Source of the DNA: DASSYK01 sp036258315
Lineage (GTDB): Bacteria; Actinomycetota; Thermoleophilia; Solirubrobacterales; 70-9
DNA length: 43,384 nt
Direction: 5' to 3'
NCBI GenBank assembly: GCA_036258315.1
Contig: DATADX010000001.1
Coordinates: 1 to 43,384, forward strand
The notes beneath the pieces were generated by a model that saw only the letters and a list, made by a program, of their open reading frames with translations, did no database searches and was not told where the DNA came from. A program made the translations under genes and the position numbers. Positions 1 through 6,741 of the stretch are shown piece after piece. Each line of letters begins with the position of its first letter. Position 1 is the stretch's first letter.

Positions 1-373
1 TGGTCCAGTTCATCGAGCCGGTCCATACCGACTCGCGGTCGCGCACCACGTACTTGTGGTGCATCAGGTCCGGGATGCCAGGGATGCCGCAGGTCGGGAA
101 CGGCATCGCGTCGAGCAGCTCCGGGCGCGTCTGCGGCGGCGGCGGGAAGATGAGCCGCTCGGGATGGTCCTCGTTGTAGGCGATCCGCACGCGCACGCCG
201 CGCTCGTGCGCGGTCCGCAGCGCGCCGGACACCACGTCGCCCGGCTCGCCGGGGAGGCGCACGTCGTAGAGCGCGAGGTCGAGCGACTCGCGCGCCTCGC
301 CGAGGAAGGCCGCGACCCGCCGGGCCATCTCGAGCGGGTCCCCGCCCGGGTGGAGCGGGAACGCCTCGATCAC
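1..373 (-). CDS. Phospholipase D-like family protein (partial, C-terminus beyond window)
   Basis: Translated from the minus strand, the first 124 residues are present and the frame stays open to the window edge. Residues 105-112 form a clear HKD motif (H-x-K-x4-D, seen as HHKYVVRD), followed by the usual GSMNWT segment at 119-124. This marks the PLD superfamily, whose members cleave or transfer phosphodiester bonds; bacterial proteins range from cardiolipin synthases to nucleases, so the substrate cannot be named. No signal peptide is seen. The start is a GTG that overlaps the TGA of the upstream enolase-like gene (GTGA), so the two are probably translationally coupled. A second HKD motif, if present, would lie outside the window. 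Confidence 0.82.
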   Translation of the reverse strand, partial: MIEAFPLHPGGDPLEMARRVAAFLGEARESLDLALYDVRLPGEPGDVVSGALRTAHERGVRVRIAYNEDHPERLIFPPPPQTRPELLDAMPFPTCGIPGIPDLMHHKYVVRDRESVWTGSMNWT

Positions 374-1437
374 TGCTGCCAGCGGAAGCCCGCCGGCGCG
401 ATGCGTGGCTCGAGCGGGCTCGTCGGGAGCCCGTCCGGGAGCTGCGGCTCGTTGTAGCCGGAGGGCGCCGTGTCGTTCGGGGTGTCCGGGTGGAAGAGCG
501 ATGCGAGGTACTGGATGTGGCCGCGGCCCGGGCCGAGCTCGGTCTGGCCGCCGCCGTACGCCTGTACCCCCTCCCGCTCGCACCAGTCGTACATCTCGAA
601 CAGGTTGCTCAGCGGGCCGAAGCGCGACGGCTTGATGTTCACCATGCGCGGCTTCCAGGGCCGGTCGAGCGCGTCAGCCACCGAGTGGATCGGGGCGTCC
701 CAGGTGACCCTGTCGCTCACCGCGTCGAGAATCGGCCGCGTCTCCTCGGTCACGTCGGGATCCTCGAGCCATGCGTTCGGGAAGGCCTCGATGACCATCC
801 GGTACAGCTCCGGGTCGGTCTCGACGTCGACCGGCGTGCCCTTGTATTGCCCCTTCAGGTCGAGCGAGTCGACGGCATCCGTCTCGACGAGCTCGGCGAT
901 CAGCTCGTCGGTCCAGTCGTTGGTCGGGTCGAGCTTGAAGCGCAGCGTCGGGTAGACGTCGAGCCGCCTGCGGATAGGCTCGATCGTCGACGCCTCCTCG
1001 CTGCCGGGCGGGGTGAGCCGCATCGAGACGACGAAGCTGACCGGTCGCGGCTCCCGCCCGAGCACCTCGTGGAGGCCCCGGCCCGCCTGGCGGAGCCCAA
1101 GGTCGAGCGCGGCGCTTTCGAAGGCCCAGCGGCGGTAGTTGACGGAGACGTCGCGCTCGGGCGGGGTCGGGAACAGGTCGAGCCCCTCGAGCAACTCCGA
1201 GAACGAGGCGATCGTGTGCTCCCCGGCGAGCGGCAGGATCGGGCCCGCGTCCTGGTGCGCGACGTGGTCGAGCGCGTCGTAGACGACATCCTCGCCGACC
1301 CCCTCCTCTCCGCCGCCCTCGAGGTGGATCACGGTCGTGAGCCGCTCCATCTCCGGCGTGATCTGGTGACCGAGTCCCTCGAGCGCGTAGGAGCCGATCG
1401 TCAGCGGAAGCTCGGCGACCTTGTCGTAGGAGCTCAC
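370..1437 (-). CDS. Enolase-superfamily enzyme (muconate cycloisomerase/dipeptide epimerase-like)
   Basis: A protein of 355 residues with the enolase-superfamily barrel layout: FKLD at about 167-170 (end of barrel strand 2), metal-ligand candidates D193 (LDLKGQ), E225 (WLEDP) and D247 (WDAP), and a lysine at 269 in NIKPSRFG. The QTELGPGRGH stretch at about 298-307 is the C-terminal catalytic loop region. Members abstract a proton alpha to a carboxylate; the actual substrate (racemase, epimerase or cycloisomerase) cannot be read from sequence. The GTG start was chosen because TAGATT ends exactly 7 bases upstream, matching the leaderless pattern of this window, and because family similarity begins there. 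The frame stays open further upstream but that part is antisense to a divergent gene. It is followed by the PLD-like gene with a 4-base overlap. Confidence 0.82.
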   Translation of the reverse strand: MSSYDKVAELPLTIGSYALEGLGHQITPEMERLTTVIHLEGGGEEGVGEDVVYDALDHVAHQDAGPILPLAGEHTIASFSELLEGLDLFPTPPERDVSVNYRRWAFESAALDLGLRQAGRGLHEVLGREPRPVSFVVSMRLTPPGSEEASTIEPIRRRLDVYPTLRFKLDPTNDWTDELIAELVETDAVDSLDLKGQYKGTPVDVETDPELYRMVIEAFPNAWLEDPDVTEETRPILDAVSDRVTWDAPIHSVADALDRPWKPRMVNIKPSRFGPLSNLFEMYDWCEREGVQAYGGGQTELGPGRGHIQYLASLFHPDTPNDTAPSGYNEPQLPDGLPTSPLEPRIAPAGFRWQQ

Positions 1438-1444
1438 CCGCCGC

Positions 1445-1450
1445 AATCTA
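1445..1450 (-). promoter_or_regulatory. Predicted -10 box of a leaderless promoter for the enolase-like gene
   Basis: TAGATT on the minus strand, separated from the GTG start at 1437 by 7 bases (1438-1444). The same TAGNNT-7-start arrangement recurs at several other genes here. No good -35 is visible 17 bases upstream. Confidence 0.5.
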
Positions 1451-1484
1451 GCCGCATGGCCGCGCCGGCCACCGGGTTGAGGCA

Positions 1485-1490
1485 TAGGAT
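1485..1490 (+). promoter_or_regulatory. Predicted -10 box (or Shine-Dalgarno-like AGGA) before the small membrane protein gene
   Basis: TAGGAT on the plus strand, 10 bases before the GTG at 1501. The 13-base string TAGGATCGCCGCA is identical to that in front of the Rieske gene at 29714-29726. With this spacing a very short leader of about three bases is expected; alternatively AGGA acts as a ribosome-binding site. Confidence 0.4.
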
Positions 1491-1500
1491 CGCCGCACCC

Positions 1501-1896
1501 GTGAGACTGCCGCCGCTGCTCACCGAGCATCCCCGCCCGGTCCAGGTGCTGCTCGCCATCGTCCTCCCGGCTCTCTACGGCGCCCTGACTGGGTACTTCC
1601 TCGGCGTCTCGGAGCTCACCTACCTCGTCCTGTCGGTGCTCGGAGTGCTCGGCGGGATCGGGGCGGGCTTCGATCACCTCGGGGCCGCGGCTGGGGCGAA
1701 GCGCGGGCTGCTCGCGGGCTCGATCTTCGGCGCCTCGATCCTGATCGCGCACGAGATCCATGGCGCGGAGCCCGAGGCCCACCTGCCCGACCCGGCGATC
1801 CTCCTGGTCGTGATCACCACAGCCCTCGGGGTCGCGTTCGCGGCGCTCGGCGGCTGGCTCCGCGAGCGGGCGACGCGGCCGCAGCTCTCTGCGTAG
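1501..1896 (+). CDS. Small integral membrane protein of unknown function
   Basis: A protein of 131 residues with about four hydrophobic segments, at roughly residues 17-31 (VLLAIVLPALYGALT), 36-52, 66-83 and 97-118, and a charged C-terminus. I do not recognise a family. The GTG at 1501 is preferred over an in-frame ATG at 1456 because TAGGAT lies just upstream; the ATG would add 15 residues and would place the promoter inside the gene. It is divergent from the enolase-like gene and ends 15 bases before the end of the convergent secreted-protein gene. Confidence 0.65.
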   Translation: MRLPPLLTEHPRPVQVLLAIVLPALYGALTGYFLGVSELTYLVLSVLGVLGGIGAGFDHLGAAAGAKRGLLAGSIFGASILIAHEIHGAEPEAHLPDPAILLVVITTALGVAFAALGGWLRERATRPQLSA

Positions 1897-1911
1897 GCGG
1901 TGCAGGTGGTG

Positions 1912-3036
1912 CTAGGAAGTCGGGGGGCGCAGCGAGGCGATCTGAGGCTGCTGGAAGAGCAGCCGCATCGAGTCGTGTGAGGCGAAGAAGAAGAAGGCGC
2001 CGCCGCCGCGCTTCAGGCCGGCGCGGGCGCAGGCCGCGGCGGTGGCCGCCGACGTCTTGGTGATCGCCATCCCCGCGTTCGGGTTCGGGGTGTCGCTGAA
2101 GGAGATCTGAAGCGACATGTTGCTGAGGCTGGGGCGCCCCGCCGGCTTCAGCTTGCGGCGGACGGTGATCTTGCGCTTCTTGCCCTTCCGCTTCACGACC
2201 TTGCGGACGAAGCGGTACTTGTAGGTGTCGAGGATCTGCTTGGCGCGGTTGCTCAGCCCGGTGGGTCCTGAGTTGGCGCACGAGTCCTGGGTCTGGACGC
2301 TGAGCGGGCCGAGGTGCCGACCGCCGAGCCGGCGGTTCTTCTTGTCGAGGTTTTGGGCGACCTCGCCGTAGTTCCAGCTCGCGTCGTCGAGCGGGACGAG
2401 GCCGCTGCGCTTGGCGGCGCTGAGCGGATTCGACGCGAGGGTGCCGGCGAGGCGGGCGTTCCATGCCTTGATCCGCGGCAGCGCCACCTTGTACTTCTGG
2501 TTCCACGGGGGCCGGCCGGGGTCGGTGGAGCGGCCGCCGTTCCAATCGCTCGGCTCGAAGTCGGTCATCAGCGCGAACACCGACGGGTGATCGAAGAGCG
2601 AGAGGGCATAGCCCGGCGCGAGCGGGTTCAGGCTCATCCCGTTCAGGGCGATGATCCGGTTGCAGGGAAACGCCGCGGCGAGATTGTTGGCGAGCGTCGT
2701 CGCGACCGACGGCGTCGTGGTCTCGAACCGCGTGTTGATCACGAAGATGTCCTGTCGGCGCACGTAGCCGCCGAGCCCGCCGGTCGCCGAGTCGAAGTTC
2801 GAATACGTGTCGACGTTGGCCTGCTGGTTGATTCGGATCAGGATCGTGAAGCGCGAGGGGGCGGGGCCCTCGGGCGAGAGGCCGGCGGGCTGCGGGCCGC
2901 AGCTCTGCGCCCCGACGCCGCCCGGGCCCGCGGCGGCTCTGCTCGGGCTCAGGAACGGCACGAGCAGCGCCAGCGCGGCGCAGAACAGCGCGGCGATGCC
3001 CGTGCCCCGAGGGGCTGCTTGTGCTCTACCTGCCAT
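1912..3036 (-). CDS. Secreted protein of unknown function with a Lys/Arg-rich segment
   Basis: A protein of 374 residues. The N-terminus has a basic start, a hydrophobic core (about 14-29, ALFCAALALLVPFL) and an Ala-rich exit (RAAAGPGG), so it is probably exported by Sec. The mature part has no motif I recognise; it contains cysteines near 46, 124 and 254 and several DxxSxNxG-like polar stretches. Around residues 275-300 lies a strongly basic run (RKVVKRKGKKRKITVRRK), a kind of Lys/Arg-rich segment I associate with secreted proteins of Solirubrobacterales. It follows the M20 hydrolase operon on the same strand after 81 bases that can fold into a hairpin, so it may be transcribed separately. 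No Shine-Dalgarno sequence is evident before the ATG. Confidence 0.6.
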   Translation of the reverse strand: MAGRAQAAPRGTGIAALFCAALALLVPFLSPSRAAAGPGGVGAQSCGPQPAGLSPEGPAPSRFTILIRINQQANVDTYSNFDSATGGLGGYVRRQDIFVINTRFETTTPSVATTLANNLAAAFPCNRIIALNGMSLNPLAPGYALSLFDHPSVFALMTDFEPSDWNGGRSTDPGRPPWNQKYKVALPRIKAWNARLAGTLASNPLSAAKRSGLVPLDDASWNYGEVAQNLDKKNRRLGGRHLGPLSVQTQDSCANSGPTGLSNRAKQILDTYKYRFVRKVVKRKGKKRKITVRRKLKPAGRPSLSNMSLQISFSDTPNPNAGMAITKTSAATAAACARAGLKRGGGAFFFFASHDSMRLLFQQPQIASLRPPTS

Positions 3037-3040
3037 CAGG

Positions 3041-3089
3041 TGGTGGGACGACCCGACGCGGCCTGACGCTAGCCGCGACTACCCCACCA
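3041..3089 (-). terminator. Nested inverted repeat between the M20 hydrolase gene and the secreted-protein gene
   Basis: Outer arms TGGTGGG (3041-3047) and CCCACCA (3083-3089) enclose inner arms CGCGGC (3057-3062) and GCCGCG (3072-3077). In RNA from the minus strand it could end the 8237-3118 operon or fold just upstream of the ATG at 3036. There is no U tract, so a standard intrinsic terminator is not proven. Confidence 0.3.
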
Positions 3090-3117
3090 ACACGGTCGAG
3101 GCGTTGCAGGTTGCGGA

Positions 3118-4353
3118 CTAGAGCCGGCCGTTGGCGAGCTGGCCGAAGGCCTCGATCGCCACGCGCAGGTCGGCCTCGGCGGTGTCCTCGGCCGGCGAGT
3201 GGCTGATCCCCCCGATCGAGGGCGAGAAGACCATCGCCGCCGGGACGCGCCTGGCGGCCTCGGCGGCGTCGTGGAGCGCGCCGCTCGACAGCTCGTAGTC
3301 TCGCCCCGCGACCCGCTCGCAGGCGCGCCGCGCGGCGAGAACGAGGTCCGGGTCGAACGCGATCGGCTCGATCCGCCAGACGGGCTCCTCGGCGAGCTCG
3401 CAGCCGCGCTCGGCGGCGGCGGTCTCGGCTGCGTCGCGCACCGCGGCGAGCATCCCCGCAAGAGCTTCGGCATCTGGATGCCTGAGGTCGGCGACGAGCT
3501 CGGCGACTCCCGGGATCACCGTCGGAGCGCCCGGCTCGAGCGCCAGCGAGCCGACGGTGCCTACCCCGCCGGCTGCGGTCGCGATCCGCTCCACCGCCAG
3601 CGCCGTGGTCGCGGCCGCGAGCCCCGCGTCGCGGCGGGCGTCCATCGGGGTGGTCCCGGCGTGCGAGGGGGCGCCCGCGAACCGGAAGCGGACGCGCTCC
3701 AGCCCGACGCAGCCGCTCACCGCGGCGGCCGAGACTCCCTCGGAGGCGAGCACCGGCCCCTGCTCGATATGCAGCTCCAGGTAGGCGCCGAGCCGTTCCA
3801 TCCGCGAGGCGGCGGCGAGGATCCCCTCGAGCTCGACGCCGTTGGCGGCGAGGACGTCAGCGGCGGGGCGCCCGTCGCGGTCGCGGGCGGAGGCGAGCTC
3901 GCCCGGATCGAGGGTGCCGGAGGCGGCGGAGGATCCGAGCAGGCTGCGTCCGAAGGCACCCTCCTCGTCGGCCCAGTCGACCAGCGCCAGCGTCCGGCGC
4001 GGGCGGCGCCCGGAGCCGGCCCAGGCGCGGAGCAGGGCAACCGCCGCCATCACCCCGAGGGCGCCGTCCAGCCAGCCGCCGTTGGGGACCGAGTCGAGGT
4101 GCGAGCCGACCGCCAGCGCCGGCTCGCTCCCCTCCTCGCCCTCCAGGTAGGTCCACGCGTTGCCGGCCTCGTCGACCTCGCAGCGGAGCCCGACCTCGTC
4201 GAGAAGCTCGGCCAGCAGCTCGCGGGCGGCGTGCCACTCGCCGGTCCAGCAGACCCGCCTTGCTCCCTCGGGGCCTCCCGTGCGGGCGTCGAGCTCGCGC
4301 AGGTCGGCGATCGCGCGCGCCGCGTCGATCGCGGGGGCGGCGTCGCCGCTCAT
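3118..4353 (-). CDS. M20-family N-carbamoyl amino acid / allantoate-type amidohydrolase
   Basis: A protein of 411 residues, the usual length for the HyuC/AmaB/AllC branch of peptidase family M20. Metal-site motifs are visible: SHLDSVPNGGWLDG (about 84-97), the EE pair at about 130-131 (DEEGAF), ELHIEQGP (near 193), and near the C-terminus SGALHDA and SHSPAEDT. Known family members hydrolyse N-carbamoyl-L-amino acids, allantoate or ureidoglycolate, releasing ammonia and CO2. Its ATG overlaps the stop of the DDAH-like gene (ATGA). With a decarboxylase and a guanidine-hydrolase homologue directly upstream, I infer that the substrate may be an N-carbamoyl amine or amino acid made by those enzymes, such as N-carbamoylputrescine or citrulline. 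A role in purine or hydantoin breakdown is the alternative. Confidence 0.85.
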   Translation of the reverse strand: MSGDAAPAIDAARAIADLRELDARTGGPEGARRVCWTGEWHAARELLAELLDEVGLRCEVDEAGNAWTYLEGEEGSEPALAVGSHLDSVPNGGWLDGALGVMAAVALLRAWAGSGRRPRRTLALVDWADEEGAFGRSLLGSSAASGTLDPGELASARDRDGRPAADVLAANGVELEGILAAASRMERLGAYLELHIEQGPVLASEGVSAAAVSGCVGLERVRFRFAGAPSHAGTTPMDARRDAGLAAATTALAVERIATAAGGVGTVGSLALEPGAPTVIPGVAELVADLRHPDAEALAGMLAAVRDAAETAAAERGCELAEEPVWRIEPIAFDPDLVLAARRACERVAGRDYELSSGALHDAAEAARRVPAAMVFSPSIGGISHSPAEDTAEADLRVAIEAFGQLANGRL

Positions 4354-5216
4354 CCGAGCCGCTCGCGGCGCAGCGGCTGCGCGAGGCAGTGCGGCCCGCC
4401 GCCGCCGAGCGTGAACATCGAGAGGTCCGGGTCGAAGACCGTCAGCCCGCGGGCGCGAAGGTTCTCGTTCAGCTCCGCACCCTCGTTCGAGAGGACGCGC
4501 TCGTCGCCGAGCGAGATCGCGTTGACGCCGAGGGTGAAGGCCTGCTCCGCCGAGGTCTCAATGATCTCGAAGCCCTTCTCGAGCAGCCAGGCGACCCCGC
4601 CGCTCGGCAGCTCCTCGACGCAGACCGCGACGAGCTTCTCGGCCAGGACGGAGACGAGCACGTCGAGGTGCACGTAGCGCTCCGGGATCGGCTGCACGCG
4701 GGCCTCCCAGCCGTCCTCCTCGAACCACGCGGCGAGCTGACGCGCGGCGACCTCCTGAGTGCGGGCCTCGCCGCTCCCGATCATCACGGTCCCCGGCTCG
4801 AGGATGACGACATCGCCACCCTCCAGCGAGCCCGCGGTGATCATCCTCCGGATCGGGATCTCGGCGGCCTGGTAGAAGCGGATCGCGGGGGCGTACTCGC
4901 CGCGGCGCCACCACTGGCTCGGCTGCGTGATCACGGTCCCGTTCGGCCCCATCGTGCTCGAGTCGCGGGCGAACACCTGGTAGGGGAGCGCCGGGTCCGC
5001 CTCCAGAAAATGGCAACGCACCCCCGCCTGCTCGTAGGCGCTGACCATCTCGGCGTGCTGGGCGGCGGCGAGCTCGGCGTCGAACCTGTGCCCGGCGGCC
5101 AGCGTGGCCCGCGAGATCGCGCTCGTCGCGCCCCAGCGGAAGTGGTCCGGCGGGCACAGCAGCGCGTCGAGCAGCCGACCGTGCTCCGAGTCGACGCCCC
5201 AGGGCTGGTCCTTCAC
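4350..5216 (-). CDS. DDAH / arginine-deiminase-superfamily guanidine hydrolase
   Basis: A protein of 288 residues of the amidinotransferase fold, closest in pattern to dimethylarginine dimethylaminohydrolases. Catalytic-type residues are visible: an Asp in ARDSS (about 83), the His of YVHLDV (about 182), and the nucleophilic Cys in GGGPHCLAQP near the C-terminus. The GG-D-V segment (SLEGGDVV) is typical for the superfamily. These enzymes hydrolyse a guanidino group, giving a ureido group plus ammonia or an amine. The start is GTG at 5216, 28 bases after the decarboxylase. It lies between an Orn/Lys/Arg decarboxylase and a carbamoyl hydrolase, so agmatine or arginine is a plausible substrate (inference). 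It is not the classical PAD-type agmatine deiminase. Confidence 0.82.
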   Translation of the reverse strand: MKDQPWGVDSEHGRLLDALLCPPDHFRWGATSAISRATLAAGHRFDAELAAAQHAEMVSAYEQAGVRCHFLEADPALPYQVFARDSSTMGPNGTVITQPSQWWRRGEYAPAIRFYQAAEIPIRRMITAGSLEGGDVVILEPGTVMIGSGEARTQEVAARQLAAWFEEDGWEARVQPIPERYVHLDVLVSVLAEKLVAVCVEELPSGGVAWLLEKGFEIIETSAEQAFTLGVNAISLGDERVLSNEGAELNENLRARGLTVFDPDLSMFTLGGGGPHCLAQPLRRERLG

Positions 5217-5244
5217 CTGCGCCGCCTCGTTCGCCCGGCCCGCC

Positions 5245-6741
5245 TCATTCGCGGACCACTCGGATCGTCTTCAGCGTCCGGTCGCTGGCGCCGCGCACCA
5301 GCCCGCCGTGGGCGAGCGAATCGGCGATGTAAGCCAGGGTCGGCGCGGTCAGCCGCTCGCCCGGGAGCACGTTCGGGACGCCCGGCGGGTACGCCGCCAG
5401 AGACTCAGCGGCGATCCGGCCCTCCGCCTGCTCGAAGGGGACGATGTCCTGGGCCCCGAGGAACGCGTCGCGCGGGGCGAGCTCGAGCGGGCCCCAGGGA
5501 GGGGGCTCGGCGAACGAGCCGCGCTCGGCGACGTCGTCGGGGCCGATCGCCTCGGTCGCGTGCCACAGCGAGTCGACGAGCCGGTCGGCCTGCTCACGAA
5601 CCAGCTCGCCCATCCCGAACACGGCGACGACGACGTTCTCGGAGAAGAGCTCGAGCATGATGTCGTCGCGCTCGCGCATCAGCTCGGCGATCCGGTGCCC
5701 TGTCGCCCCGGTGCCGCGGACGTCGATCGCGAGCCTGAGCGGGTCCCACGCCGCGACGCTCTCGCGGCCGGGGAGCAGCTCGGCGTCCAGCACGTCGAGG
5801 CCGGGAAGTGCGCGGATCCGCTCGCGGGTCGCGGCGAGCGTCACCAGGGTCTCGCTCAGCACCTCACGCCCCTGCGTCGCGGCGAAGCGGCGGGCGGCGT
5901 CAAGGGAGGCGGTCAACAGGGCGTTCGGGCTGGTCGACTCGATCAGCGTCACCGACCGGTCGACCAGCCCCTGGTCGACGAGGTCGGGGCGGCCGAGATG
6001 GAGGATCGCCGACTGGGTGAGGCTGCCGACGAGCTTGTGGGTGCTCGAGAGGACGATGTCGGCGCCCCCGCGCAGCGCCCCGGCCGGCAGCGTCTCGTGG
6101 AAGTAGAGGTGGGCGCCCCAGGCCTCGTCGACGACCAGCGGGACACGATGGGCGTGCGCGACCTCGGCCAGCTCCGCAACCCGGGCGATGGCGCCGAAGT
6201 AGGTCGGCGAGACGAGCATCGCGGCCCGCGCGTCGCGGGCGGCGTCGAGCGCGGCGTCCAGCGCGTCGGGAAGGACGCAATGCGCGACGCCCAGCTCGGG
6301 GTCGATCTCGGGGGCGACGAACCGGGGCCGCAGCCCGGACAGCACCAGGCCGTCGATCGTCGAGGAGTGGACGTTGCGCTGCACGACGACGTCGCCGCGG
6401 TCCGGGGGCCCCTCCCGCGTGTGCTCAGGGGCATGGGCGAAGGTGAGGCAGATCGCGTGGTTGCCGCCGGAGGCGCCGTTGAGCAGGAACCAGCTGCGCT
6501 CCGCGCCCCACGCCTCCGCGGCGAGCAGCTGCGCGCGCTGGAAGGGCGTCGGCTCGGGGCCGACGTCGATCCCCTCGATCCCGGCCGGCACGTCGTGCAT
6601 GATCGCCGCCTCGCCCAGCACCTCGATCAGCCGCGGGTCGGCCGCCACCCCCTTATGCCCCGGAATGTTGAATCGCCCCGGATCGCGCTCGACGTACGCG
6701 GCGATGGCGTCGAGGTAGGGGGCTTCGCGCTGGTCGGTCAA
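5245..6741 (-). CDS. Orn/Lys/Arg decarboxylase family PLP enzyme
   Basis: A protein of 498 residues, the size of the short SpeA-type decarboxylases of Gram-positive bacteria rather than the 700-residue inducible forms. Motifs in order: NIPGHKG (25-31), NGASGGN (88-94), RNVHSS (122-127), VVDEAWGAH (203-211) and the PLP lysine K236 in SSTHKLVGSLTQ. Decarboxylation of arginine, ornithine or lysine yields agmatine, putrescine or cadaverine; which one cannot be decided here, though the DDAH-like neighbour favours arginine. The start is a TTG overlapping the stop of the aldehyde dehydrogenase gene (TTGA). The frame is open further upstream, but that part is antisense-like read-through of the dehydrogenase gene and is not coding. 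Confidence 0.88.
   Translation of the reverse strand: MTDQREAPYLDAIAAYVERDPGRFNIPGHKGVAADPRLIEVLGEAAIMHDVPAGIEGIDVGPEPTPFQRAQLLAAEAWGAERSWFLLNGASGGNHAICLTFAHAPEHTREGPPDRGDVVVQRNVHSSTIDGLVLSGLRPRFVAPEIDPELGVAHCVLPDALDAALDAARDARAAMLVSPTYFGAIARVAELAEVAHAHRVPLVVDEAWGAHLYFHETLPAGALRGGADIVLSSTHKLVGSLTQSAILHLGRPDLVDQGLVDRSVTLIESTSPNALLTASLDAARRFAATQGREVLSETLVTLAATRERIRALPGLDVLDAELLPGRESVAAWDPLRLAIDVRGTGATGHRIAELMRERDDIMLELFSENVVVAVFGMGELVREQADRLVDSLWHATEAIGPDDVAERGSFAEPPPWGPLELAPRDAFLGAQDIVPFEQAEGRIAAESLAAYPPGVPNVLPGERLTAPTLAYIADSLAHGGLVRGASDRTLKTIRVVRE

Noticed and set aside
2780..2815. GTTCGAAT string resembling a tRNA T-loop
   Set aside because: No acceptor or anticodon stem can be folded around it, and it lies within a coding region.
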